Assembly (NCBI GenBank): GCA_949752735.1
Contig: OX457053.1
Span: 26,525,797-26,589,796 of the forward strand
Source: Lumbricus terrestris
Taxonomy: Eukaryota; Annelida; Clitellata; Crassiclitellata; Lumbricidae
Length of the DNA: 64,000 nt
Direction: 5' to 3'
The translations under genes were made by a program, and so were the position numbers. Of this stretch, positions 1 to 12,300 are shown in pieces. Numbering within the stretch: the stretch's first letter is position 1; each line of letters begins with the position of its first letter. The notes below the pieces were generated by a model. That model saw nothing but the letters and a program-made list of their open reading frames with translations, searched no databases and was not told the origin of the DNA.

Positions 1-72
1 TGTATGTATGTATGTATGTATGTATGTATGTATGTATGTATGTATGTATGTATGTATGTATGTATGTATGTG
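1..72. repeat. (TGTA)n microsatellite
   Basis: At least 17 perfect TGTA units at the window edge, passing into TGTG. The array probably continues to the left. Confidence 0.97.
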
Positions 73-880
73 TGTGTATGAAGGTATGAATTCACATGGT
101 AATTCAGAATATACTATAATTACTATAAATTATCATAAAATTAAATAACAGTTAACTGAATAAGGCAAGTGAAATGCAGTGCTAACCAAATGAGTTTCAT
201 TTCACTTAATAAAATGAGGCTCATTCAAATGATGATTCTGTAGCGACGTATGACTACGCTACAGGTTTCTGGTCGATAATATTATTATATTATTATTTTA
301 TTTAATTTTTGTTCGGTTTCAGAGATCTGATATATATATATATGGTTTTATTTCGGTGCTTCGTGTGACCTAGATTTTAATGTTGATGCGTGTTTGACAC
401 GGGTCACCGCGACCGCCTGTCTAGGCAGCAGCCGCTGCTGTGTCAGTAGCTCGTATATTTTTCGCACGATATTGGCGATCGTCGCTCGCCGACTTGAAAG
501 ACCGTCGCCGCCCGCTCGGCCAATTATCACACGGTTCGCCCGAGGTGGTCCGATGAACAGAGGGAGCGAGGAATACAGCCAGCCAGACAAGCACAGACAG
601 GGAGACAGATTGAGAAGGAAACACTGTAAGCGTGTGGGCCTGTGTATGTGTGTTTTCGCAAGGTTAAACTGGTGCATCTGTGGTCTACGTGACTGACGTC
701 AGATGTCGCTTTTCAGAAGGAGAGAGAGACAGAGAAAGACAGATCACTTCAGACAGACAGAAGAAGCTGCACGTGGCAGCTAATTCTTGCCGCCTTGAAA
801 CAGCTGTACAGCTGCTGGATTGGCGCGCTGGGCTGTCTTGCTGCGCATGCGTAGTAGAGGGGACGCTCTGCAGACCAGGC
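73..880. other. No gene recognised; one small hairpin
   Basis: AT-rich to about 340, then GC-rich. The only structure seen is CTGTAGCG..CGCTACAG with an 11-nt loop at 239-265. ORFs at 348-696 overlap on both strands and look like chance. Confidence 0.5.
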
Positions 881-883
881 AGT

Positions 884-890
884 TATAAAA
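884..890 (+). promoter_or_regulatory. TATA box candidate upstream of the gag-like ORF
   Basis: TATAAAA in a GC-rich block, followed by a ~1 kb leader to the ORF at 1935. A leader this long with an early TATA box is typical of an LTR-element promoter, but LTR borders were not found. Confidence 0.35.
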
Positions 891-910
891 GCGAGAGCAG
901 GCCGCAAAAG

Positions 911-1035
911 CGCAGTTGCGCACAGGATTGCAAGGACAGCGGATGTATCGAGAGTTGCGCACAGGATTGCAAGGACAGCGGATGTATCGAGAGTTGCGCA
1001 CAGGATCTCAAGGCAATTGGATGTATTGCGGCTTT
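911..1035 (+). repeat. 39-bp tandem repeat, three copies
   Basis: Unit beginning AGTTGCGCACAGGATTGCAA; the first two copies are identical and the third diverges. It lies just downstream of the TATA candidate, where transcribed leader would start. Confidence 0.85.
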
Positions 1036-1746
1036 TGGTAGTCTTAGGCTCGATCGAGTTAGTGAAGTTTGGCCAGGATAAAGCGCCGCTTACACTAGTC
1101 TTCTGCGTCGTTGTTGTCGATTCATTCTCTCTCGACATGGAGTCGATTTAATAGAAGAGTTAGTTTGTTGCGAGAAATATATCAGCGTTGTTGCGAGTTT
1201 TGCCTTCGCTTTCGCATTGGATCTACTCCCGGATTAATCGGTCAAGGCCTCTCTTCGCCCTGTCACACGGAGTGATTTATCGTGGGCTTCGAATCGTCAG
1301 CGCTCTGTTCTCGTGCTTCGGAATTGTGTTGCGAAGCGGTTGTTCGTATGTTTGCCTAAGGGCGTCTTTCTCAAACGGCCTGGATACATAGCCGAAATTG
1401 TTGTTCATTGCGTGAGATCAGCGACGGATTTAGCTGATCTTTTCGGGCGTTTCAAACTCGACGCCTTGGTTGTGCCTTCGTCGCCTCTCTTGGAATTCGA
1501 CTTCGTCGATGTTCTTCGCACACGATCGGCTTTGTCCCTTGTCTTCGGACATAAGGTACGCTTTATTGGGGAATTAATACGATCGGTTATTAAGATATTT
1601 TGGGCTGAACTGAAATTGGCTGTGGGACTTGAGAGTCAATCGGGATGTAATTTAGGCATACTCCGGTTGATAGGTGTTTGCATTGAATTGTTGCATTTGA
1701 TTTTCATTGAATGTCTTTACAAAGGATAGGAACCGATAACGGAACT

Positions 1747-1915
1747 TACTGACTTTTATGTTTGATTGCTTTGAACATAATTGATGTCAATTGAAGATTC
1801 AATTGATTGTGAATAATAAGAAGTATTAAATAAAACTACTGACTTTGATCCTTGATGGCATTGAATGCAACTGACGTTGAATGAATACTTGATTGATTGT
1901 GAGCTATAAAGATAG
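1747..1915 (+). repeat. Degenerate ~90-bp direct duplication in the leader
   Basis: Two blocks each start ACTGACTTT, followed by a GATTG..TTGAA.. pattern and ending TTGATTGTGA. Both precede the gag-like ORF; divergence is considerable. Confidence 0.4.
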
Positions 1916-1934
1916 GAGTCATTTCTATAGCGCT

Positions 1935-2774
1935 ATGGAGGAGTCTAGGCCAGTCACTCCTGCTCAGCCTTCTAGGCCCCCTTCTTCTATGGAGATATTG
2001 CTCGAGGCAATACAAACTAATGCTAGGTCTACTCATGAAGCCATTCAGACTAATGCTAAGTCGACTCATGAAGCAATGACTTCTATGCAGTCTTTTATGC
2101 AGTCGTCAATTGAGACTAATGCCAGAGACACGCAAGAGGCGATTGCCACGGTGGAGTTTAATGTCCTGGCAGTGCAATCAAATGTTAGCGATGCTATTTC
2201 CTCAGTGCAATTAAATGTAAGAGAAGAGATCTCGGCGGTAAGAGATAATGTCAGGGAAGCGCTGACGGAAGTTGTATCACGATTGGAAAGGCTAGAGGCA
2301 TCGCCGGTACCCAAGCCTGCTGTGGATTTGAACCCTGGTTACCTCACCGCTATTACCACTGCGGACGCGCCATACCACTCGACCATCGGCCTGGAAGAAA
2401 CTTTGGGTGCTAGGCCTAAAGATTTCGCACACTCTAGTATATTGCGAAGAAGCGATAGATTGGCTAGTAGGCCGCCAATTTCATATAGGGAGTTCGGCAG
2501 TCGAAATAACTGGCCGCCTTTCCATCGTTGGGATTCGAACCCGGAAGTCACCTCCTCCTGTCCTCCCTCTATCTCTAGAGCTCGTCTACAGCAGCACGCG
2601 GTCCCATCGAGCGAGGATCCGGAAGTGGCGACTCCGGGGAGGCCGATAGGGGCGGGCGTTACAATTCAGCAAAATGATTGGAAATTGCATGATGAATTGA
2701 TGATCTTATCCAAAGCCATGTATAATTTGCATATCAATCAAATAAGCTCAGGACGTTCAAACACAGATCTGTAA
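1935..2774 (+). CDS. Gag-like ORF of a probable retroelement, function uncertain
   Basis: 279 codons from the ATG at 1935, the first Met preceding the composition typical of the protein (an in-frame upstream ATG at 1893 is also possible). Residues about 25-115 form a helical, heptad-like region with repeated IQTNARSTHEA, IETNARDTQEA and SVQLNVREE units, probably a coiled coil. RRSDRLASRPPISYREF resembles tails found in LTR-element polyproteins. No protease, RT or integrase follows, and no matching LTR is seen downstream. It lies where the missing Deltex 3' exon(s) would begin and may be an insertion in that intron. A host-derived gene is possible. Confidence 0.4.
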   Translation: MEESRPVTPAQPSRPPSSMEILLEAIQTNARSTHEAIQTNAKSTHEAMTSMQSFMQSSIETNARDTQEAIATVEFNVLAVQSNVSDAISSVQLNVREEISAVRDNVREALTEVVSRLERLEASPVPKPAVDLNPGYLTAITTADAPYHSTIGLEETLGARPKDFAHSSILRRSDRLASRPPISYREFGSRNNWPPFHRWDSNPEVTSSCPPSISRARLQQHAVPSSEDPEVATPGRPIGAGVTIQQNDWKLHDELMILSKAMYNLHINQISSGRSNTDL

Positions 2775-3091
2775 TAAGATATTCTCCTCAAATTTACGAA
2801 GCTACTGAGTTTCTTTACGAATACGAAAACAAATCTAACATCTTTACGTCTCACCAGATTTGTATGCCTCAAATGAAGCACTACAATCAACTTTCTCACC
2901 CCAGTTGGAAGCAATTTTAACCCTGTAACACCGAGCATGTACTAAAGCTGACTGGTAAACCAATGCAGCTGGTCATTGAAGCGTTAAGAACTTAAGATGC
3001 ATCACTTGCATAGTACCTTCCACAGTGCTCCATAGAAGCTTTGCTATGGTCTGTCTGGAATAAGTTACCTAAATTAGTCTCGCCGTAATGA

Positions 3092-3228
3092 ACTTCTTTG
3101 TCTTTCTTTGCCCTTTTCCGCAAGCGTTTGAAAACCATTCTCCTTGATTGTGGTTTGGTGTCAGGCCGGGAGCGCCTCTGAGGAGTTCTCTTGAAGGGGC
3201 GCTATATAAATGTACGATTACAATTACA
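3092..3228 (+). mobile_element. LINE 3'-end fragment
   Basis: Ends GGAGCGCCTCTGAGGAGTTC then CTTGAAGGGGCGCTATATAA, the tail seen in many copies here. The same ~130-bp segment recurs inverted at 39880-40007. It abuts the donor of Deltex exon 8. Confidence 0.75.
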
Positions 3229-3233
3229 ATTAC

Positions 3234-3395
3234 CTGCATGCCAGAGTAGATGACGTATTTGATTTCAATGGTCGAGCTGCCTTTGTAGCCAGAAAGTTCA
3301 TCTGGAATGACTTTGAATTCCATGTTTCCGTTGGGGCAGTTGCCGTATTTTGTGCCGTAGATTGCCTTGCATGAGGGACACTGAATGCTGCCATT
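3234..3395 (-). CDS. DTX: Deltex exon 8: end of RING and start of DTC domain
   Basis: 54 codons. NGSIQCPSCKAIYGTKYGN supplies the last CxxC of the RING and the invariant CKAIYG motif. GNMEFKVIPDELSGYKGSST then opens the DTC domain, ending YVIYSGMQ before donor GTAATT. The next DTC segment is not in the window, so the protein is cut at about residue 678. Confidence 0.92.
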
Positions 3396-6300
3396 CTAAA
3401 AATCAAAACACAATCACAGATGATTCAGAGATGGAGAAAGACTTGAAAACGATATTAAATACTAAGAAAAGTTTCACCTTTTTTGTCAATCTAACAATAA
3501 AAAGAGATTTATATCATAGTTGTAAAAAACGAATGAAACGGAATAAAAACGGAAAAAACGTCGTTTTTTTCGAAAAAATAAAAAACCACAAAAAACGATA
3601 AAAAACGGAAACGGTAAATAATTTGACTTTGCTACATCTAAAACCGCATTTGAACATTGAAAACATTGATTAGGAACCTACTACACGCAGGATATCTCTT
3701 AAATGATGATGCTAAACGATGAAATAATGACTTTAGTTAGCTGAATCCTTTTTGAGAGTTGGCGGAAAACATAAGGAATATCAGAAAAAATTAAAATTAA
3801 GGAAAATAATAACAGAAAGTAAATGAATAAATAAAGTTAAAGAAAAAATTAAAAAAGATGGGGAAAATAAAAAACGAAAAAACCCGACTTTTTTGGGAGA
3901 ATAAAAAACCGGAAAAACTTTTTTTACAACTATGATTTATATCCAGCAGCAGTTTTCGTTCTTATAAGCTAATGAAGTTGTCGTAAACTGTCACTACATG
4001 TACCGGAAATGAGTGCTTGGCAATACAAATGGCCGTATGTTAAAATTGAAAATAGATAACACTTGAAAAAACTATAGGAGTACTAAATACAACTACTACA
4101 GGTCTAGCAATAACTTGCCTGCTTTCTAATAGTTGCTCAAAACCTTTCTCCTTGGCCATGGCTGGGCAAGAGTGCCTCTGAGTAGACTTCTTAAAGGGAC
4201 ACTATATAAATTTTTGGAACGAATGAATGAGCAACGTAATTGTAGGCCCTTTTATGTGGAATGACCTCCCTCCCACTATCCGTAGTAAGATCTTATTGGG
4301 GACGTCATCTTCAGCTCTTCGTTACTTGAAGCCTTTCTTATTTCCTCGAGGCTGTCATGCTGAAAGTGCCTCTGAATAGCTAGTCTGTAAGAGGCACTTT
4401 AAAAATGCTTATACACAATACAATACAATACAATACAATACAATAAGTGCAAGTAATCCAACCTTATTGCTGCTGTCGTACATGGCCGAAAGGCAGTCGA
4501 CGTGAAACATGTGAGAGCATTTGACCAACTGGACAACCGTGTAGCTGTTGCCTTGACCGTAACCAGACGCCTCTCGCAGACTATCGCAACATATACAGCA
4601 ATCCTAAAAATATTTTTAAAACAGTTCATATGTAAACGTTTTCACGATTCGGTCTAGTTTAGTTATCTAGACCAGGGGTCTCAAACACGCAACCCGATTA
4701 ATGCGGCCCGCGAACAGCCACCTGGTTTTGGATTTTTTGATACCTAAAACAATATTAGTCATTTTAAATTTTGAATTAGGCCTACGCCTACAGCATAAAT
4801 TGGCCAATTTTCAATAATTGGTATAGAATGGTTTCAATTGTGTTTACTTAGACATGGTTACACTTAAAATATAATATTATGTGAAATTTACAGGATTATA
4901 TCCATCATTACAGTATTGTTTGTTGCAATGACACAACTAATTTGATAGTTTCACGTGCTCGATTATATTTTTCTGTTGCGGCCCGCGAGTCGTTATAAAT
5001 TTCCAATGCGGCCCACATGCTGACTTGAGTTTGAGACCACTGATCTAGACACTCAACACAGAATAGTTAATAACCTTGAAAAGCACTGCCTACACAGCAC
5101 GCTAGTCTAAAAGGTGTAATAGTTCTGTTAGAAGAAATTCATCAGCAAAAAATGGTAAAACAATGGCCAAGGTAGACTCAGACACGTGAAGAGCCAACAA
5201 TGGCTGATAACACATTGATATTTGAACGGGTGTGGTGGTGTAGCGGTGGGTTCGGTGCCTTGGAGCCAGGTTCGAATCCACTTTAAGCCACTGCATAGGG
5301 ACCTCCGAGCAAGTCCTTCACTCACAATTGCTTGTGCGCTTTGGCGTGAAACTCCGACACAGTGTCCACGTTGTAGTCGGGAGTGCTTCTGAGTAGCAAG
5401 CTTGAAGGTGTGCTATAGCAAATGCGAGGAATAAATAAAATAAAAACATAATTTGGCAAGGATAGGCTCCGAAGTACCTTTGTAATCTGATATGCAAGCC
5501 CGCCTCGGCTATTTTTTGTCCTCTATGCTCTCTAGAAAAAGAATGCCCATTTGAGGTGATGTCTTTGTTCCTTGGGCAAGGACTGCCATTGCCCAACATC
5601 AAGTTTTTTTGCTTTTAAGGGTTCCTTGATTTGGAATGACCGTCCCCACTTTTACACCCGAAGATTTTGGCAAGGGCATTTCCCCTCATCTGCCCACTGC
5701 TTGGGGGACAAATATATTCCCTAGGGAATGCCATGCTGAGAGTCTGAAAAGCTTACAATACAATACAAGTGCATTAAAAATGATAGCATCCTTCCTCCAA
5801 AGTTCAGAAGTGCAAACATGTCTTGATGGCATGTACATGCAATTGTAACACAGAGCACACTTTTGAATACAATATACCGCAATACAATACAAATAATGTG
5901 CATCAACGTTGAATGTCCTGTGGAATTGGAGAAGTTGTCACTTCCTGTGAAACCTAAATTTAATTAATTCATTCATTCATTCGAGTATTTATATAGCGCC
6001 TCTTCAAGGAAACTACTCAGAGGCGCTCCCGACTCCAGTACGGACAAACAGAACAGTTTTTAAGTGCTTATAGAATGTGTGCCCTCATCATAACACTGCT
6101 GAAAATTACTGTTTGTAACAGCATGTGGTAACTGACCAAATACTATAGTAAATCAAATACCTTACCACATGTCAGAAAATAAATAAGACCATGGCATATA
6201 GATAAGACCACCATAAATAATAGACAACCCTACGGAAATTAAAATGATAAATCATAGCACTTTTCTCATTTTTGCAGTTCAGAGTGTTTCTGTATAAATA

Positions 6301-9300
6301 ACCTCTTCTAACTGCCACAGTCAGTCATTCAACAATCCTGACATCAATAATAATAATAATAAATAATAATAATAATGATTCTTTATAAAAATAAAATAAA
6401 TAAATAGCACGGCAATTCCGCTAACCGAATTGGCAGGTGGAGTTTTCACTTCCTTCATGTAATTGATCAGCACATCATTTGCTGTTAGCCCTGAAGCACG
6501 ACGGAAGAAAACAAAAGATAATCACAGAAAATTCGTGCATTTTACCATCTATCCATCCGTCCGTCCATTCATCCATCCATCCACCCCCCACCCACCCACC
6601 CAATTCCATCCATCCATTCATTCATTCAGAGAATTTAAAAGGTCCTGGAACGTTATTTTCTAGTAAATCAGCATATCCAGTCGCGGCTCCAGCTAAGCAA
6701 TTTCAGCAGGAGGTCGCGTCAGAGTCACAGGAATTATTCAGCAGGTTGAAGAAATAAAATGCAAAGGTATTAAGAATTCCAAATATATTTTTGGCAGGTC
6801 ATAAGGCGGTCAAGAGTAAAATAGGAAGCACGCCAAATGACCCATCCCGGCCTATGGCTGCACCGCCATTGGACATATCGTATTCATTAACCAGTAACCC
6901 GAATGCATATATCTATAATATATGACCGGCCATTGCAAGTAAATTTGGTAAAATTCATTCGCAGCACAAAATGGCGTAGTAGCACTCTGCTATATGACTA
7001 ACACATCCTATCCAACCACTGGCGACTCAAGCAATCAGTGTGTCGTTTGTTTACCGCTGAACTTCTTGCTGTTAATTAATTTAATATCAATAGGAATATA
7101 TTGCAGAAAGCACCGATTAGTTTCTCTTCATGTGGCCCTATTAAAAAATTCTTTAACAATAACGATAACATGTCTCTCGCTGCCAGTCCGATAAGCATTA
7201 CGGTTACTTGTAATTTCGTTCACTACTCACTCTGGACATGTGATAAATCATCCTGCGGCACAGAATTCATCTGACTTGGCACAGAATTCGTCCGACTTTG
7301 CACTAAATTCCACTGACTTCCAGACACTTTTAATCGCTTAGCATTCACATTACTGTTGCCAATCGACCTAGCGCCAGGCTTTGCGGCGTTACTCGTGATC
7401 GTGTATGGATCGGTAGCTGGAACGACAGAAGAAGAAGAAGCAACACTTGTTGACATATTCTGATTCAAATTGCCACCCGTCACAACATACCGATACGTGC
7501 TAACCACCATACCCGAAAGTCCTATGAAACACACACAACAAACACCAAGCTCCAGTTAGGGCAATGTCACGTCAATTTAAGTAAGCATTGTAATGTATTG
7601 TATTGCATTTGACCACTTATAAAGGACTCTTCTCAGCAAGAACCCCTCAGAAGTGCCCCCAATGAGAGCAACCCTGGGAGAAAAGGCAAGACTTGAGGCA
7701 AGTAAAAGATGAGGAAAGACTACTGGAGAGAATGATGGAGCGAACTGATGGAGGAAGTCAATTCCCACAACCTGTGTAAGCAAAGGATGTATGCAAGTAT
7801 ATTTCTCATTCACCAACTGCCAATCACACTTTGCTGTACAGACATCTACCGTAATAAATACAGTTAGCAAAGGATGGATGCAAGTATATTTCTCATTCAC
7901 CAACTTGCTAATCACACTTTGCTGTACAGACATCTATCGTAATAGATACAGTTAGCAAAGGATGGATGCAAGTATATTTCTCATTCACCAACTGCTAATC
8001 ACACTTCGGCATACAGACATCTAATAAACACGGTTAAAAGTATATAGCTTAAATGCTAAAGATATGTTCTCTCAACACAGTCAAAGCTATTCCAAAGAGA
8101 AATGTTTCGGCATCAGACTTTATGGAGACTATGCGTTAATGGGCATGGGGAGTAGCAGGTGGATTTGGCTGGAGGTAGTATTTGGTGCAGTACTTGGCAT
8201 GGTACTTAAGTGGAACTTAAGCAGAACTTCTATGCGTTATAATTCCAGTAGCACACTCTACTAAACATCAAACTGTACAGTTTATAACCATAAGCTATAT
8301 ACAAATCAACAGGTTAAGGTAGATACTTGAAAAAAACAAAACAATAGGCAGTGGAGATGACTGTAAACCAGTGGTTCCCAACCTTTTTTTACTTGAGGGC
8401 CACTTTTTCTAAGTTGGAGGACACGAGGGCCACTTTTTCCTAGTTGAAGGACATTAGGGGGCCACAAGGTTAAAATTGTATTAACTAAAAGCATATAAAA
8501 TTGTTATATAATTGATTCGAAATATAAAATTTATAATTCTTTAATATATTTTTGATAATTCTTTGAGAGATGAGTGCCATTTTCTGAAGCCTGGCGGGCC
8601 ACTTTTGGCCCGCAGACCACGGGTTGGGAACCGCTGCTGTAAACTGTCACATAACAAATCAAATGTAGCACCACACACCAAAACCAGTCATTAAGGTGAC
8701 CTTGCAACATATTGAGTTTGATACATCATTTCAAAGGTCTCGTCTCAGGTTTCAAAATGACACAAAAATGATTGCTCCAGCTTTATTGTAACTCAAGATA
8801 TAAGGCAAAAAGTGATCCAATTTAATTAATCAACTAATTAACTTAATTAACACAAAACAAATATATGCATATTAAGAGCATTAAAACGGCTTTTAAGCTT
8901 GTCTCTTTAAAAAAAGCAAAGAATTTTTTAAGCGTATTTTTAGATAAAATTCTGTACAAAATCAAAAATCACAAACATGTATAGTATACTATATTTCCTC
9001 AAGTTTCTCTGATATGTAATTTCCGACATAATACCGATTTAGGTGCGGACCGCCACAAATGGAAAGATATGGAAAGGTTTTTTTTAAATCTCAGAATCCT
9101 TTAAAATCAGAATCCACTGTTAACTCTTTGGCAGCTAAGTTGTTTTCATAAAAATAACCATACTTTGTTTAAATGAAGAAAAACAAATAAAATCTGTTTA
9201 AATATAGACACACGCCCTATATAAAAACGGATGCATTTTCGCAGTGCGATCAAAATCAAATGCATTAGAACTCCATAAAAGAATTAGCTAATGAAATGGA

Positions 9301-12300
9301 AAGATACTTAGGTCTTCATCACAGAATCCTTTAAAATCAGAATTTTGAGACAATATGTGACCCGTCATAACAAAATGAGTCGCTAGGCCCTTTTTGAGTA
9401 TTTTGAGTAATATATTCCACGTTATTCCATGTTAAATTACCTTCAAAATGAGCTATGCATCAAAATCGACCAAGTGCTTGTGGAGTTATAAAATTTTTAA
9501 TCGATCAACCTGCCTAACAGAAAATGATGGGAAAACGTGATTTTCTGAATTTTTTATATAGTTTTAAATCTTATTGGTCATTTAATCTGCACAAATAGCA
9601 TGTTAGAAACCACAAAATAAAGTCAGTTTAATATTTTTTGAGATATTATATAATTTAGATTCCAAAAATAGAAAAATCAATAATTTCAAGGGTGAACACC
9701 TTTAAAAGCGATTTGCAGCGTTCTGCATTGTGCGACTTCCGACTCATTTCGTCATGACGGGTCACATATATAGTTTTACGGTTTCGCTATCAACTGGAAC
9801 TGAGAATGATCACGCAATGGTGCACAAAACAGCCACAAATGTATAAAATTATTACCAGATATAAGGCCCGACACCGCACTAGCAACAGAACCGCCACTTC
9901 GCATAATCCTGGAGCTTCTAACACCACCGCCTGAAGATGACGATGGTGCTGGCGGTTGGGATTGAACACCAGATCCTGAACTGCTGCTTCCAGTCTGACT
10001 TGCTGGGCTGTAAAATTTAAACAAATCTCAATGCAGCTGACTACAGATTTCTCAAATAGAAATATGAGAAATTTTTTATCACATAATAAAAGCATTCAAA
10101 CATAAGTGGCAACACGTCTGCACCGCGATTTCTGAAATTCATCGATTAAGAGGACTTATATAGCAGAGGAATTAATTATTCAGTACCCCTACAAGACAGA
10201 TAGTGGGGCACGGTGGTGTATGGGTATGTTCGGTGCCCTGTAGTCGGAAGGTTGCGGGTTCGAATCCACCTCAAGCCGCCACGTAGGGACCCTGATCAAA
10301 TCCTTCACTCACAATTGCTCGTGTGCTTCGGAGTGAAACTTTGATTCAGTGTCCGTGGTGTAGGCGGGAGTGCCCGCCCCTGAGTAGATATCTTGAAATG
10401 GTACCATAACAAGTGCTCAAACATACATACCGTAGCTACTCAGAGAGGCACTGAATGTACAGGCATTGCTTTAGGTTTAAGGCTGAGGTCTCATCATCAT
10501 CAGATTGCTTATCCTTCACAGCTGTCTAGCTTTCAGTAACGGTAGCAGCCCGCTATTCCGAGGGTCCACTATTCCGAATGTCCACTATTCCGAATATCCG
10601 CTATATTTTGATCGTTATCCTTGGTGGTTAGGGTTACAGTGGGTTAGGGTTATGGTTGGGCTAGGGTGGGTTAGGATTAAGTTTAGGGTTATGGTTAGGG
10701 TTGGGAAGGGTTGGGTTACGTTTAGGGTGAGTTAGGGTTAGATTTAGGGTTATGAACAGGGTTGGGGTGGGTTAGGTTTAGGGTTAGGTTTAGGGTTCAG
10801 AATAGTGGACCCTCAGAATAGTGGACCCAAACCCCAGTAACAGATGTCTCAAGGATCTTGCCAGATCTACGTCTGTCCAATGCATCATGCATAGGATCAA
10901 ATCACTTAACTCACTACGTCTTTTTGCATGTACGATACTGTAGGAGAAAATATTGTACAGATCTCACTGGAGGGTATTTTCAATGCACTGTTTCAACATG
11001 CAGCCTCTATAGCATAACACAGACCACTAAATAATAAGCTGAGCGAATCAAAGTCAGACGGTTCAAAAAGAAATTCACATCTCATTCACACCACAGTCAT
11101 CCCATAGCATTCCAATAAAAGTCCGGATATGCAGAAATGAGGGCCAAAGTTTTGAAGCAATCGACCCCAATCCTTAGGCCAAAAAAAATAATGTTGTGTT
11201 TCCGGTAACAGAGCTCTAAAAAATTGGGTAGGTAGGTAGAAAAATATTTTTATTTTGATAAAATATTTTTATATAGTGACTATCCGAAAAATTATACCCA
11301 ACTACTCTTTTTTAACATGCAGGCACACGCTGCAACAAAGTACGTGTTCTAAGCAAGTATAAACTGCCTATTTCCCCGACTGTCTGCACCTAAAATTGCT
11401 CTAGAAAACAATTCTATTAATTTCATTTTGTTGACATTTTACTGGTAAGATAAAGTGGGAAGGGAAGGGGAAGATGAGTGCAAACAGAACATCACTGCTA
11501 GGGGTTGTTCCAGACTGGCCGAGCCAGTGACTAGTTGCACCTAGATATTGCTAGATTTATTTTCCCTAGTCACCGTTAGAGGTGGCTCAAGTGAGAATGA
11601 TAAGGCTAGAGGTTTCTCAAGACTGGCAACCAGGAAGTAGTTAAGCAGGCGTGAAACTCTAAGGCAATGACACTGTAAATAAAAAATTTCACAAAATTAT
11701 TTGAGTCGTGGCAATGAAAGAGGGTCAGTCGGGTTACCGGAAACACAACATTATTTTTTTTGGCCTTAGCAGAGGGGTCGGGGTCGACCCGACACTGGTA
11801 AATGGGGGGTCGGCGAATCTCTGCCACCAGGGGCCCGGGTGGGCGGGAACTCTCAGTTTCCCTGCTGGCCATTTCCCTCACAGGCTTATGGCAGCACTTC
11901 TCTTTCGGTCCCATACGCATAAAAGAAGCGGTTGACACCGTTTTAGAGGTGTTTAAGGCAAGCACTTTGGCCAGTCCGGATTTCACGGGTCACGTACCGG
12001 TCGAGGTCGGAGTGTGGTGGGGTCAGGGAAGGATGGAGGGTAGGAGGGAGGGTAGGAGGGAGGATGGGATGGAAGGGATGATGGGAGAGAGGATGAGAGT
12101 GGGAGGGATGGAAGGAGGGTGGAAGGGATGGTGGGATGGAGGGATTGGCGGGGAACGGCCCGAATCCTAAAATTCCCGGGCAACGCCGGGTACCCCAGCG
12201 AGTTTTAAATAAAACTGCAGACGTTAAAAATTGATTTTAAGAAAAAATACAAGACGTACTCTCTCCATGATGTGAACGAGCTTGCACTGGTTCCCTGTGC

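Noticed and set aside
348..1729. Small ORFs in the GC-rich left block
   Set aside because: Overlap on both strands, no recognisable motif, and part crosses the 39-bp tandem repeat.
10600..10800. Chromosome end or telomere
   Set aside because: TTAGGG-like units are degenerate, short and enclosed by inverted repeats, within an intron.
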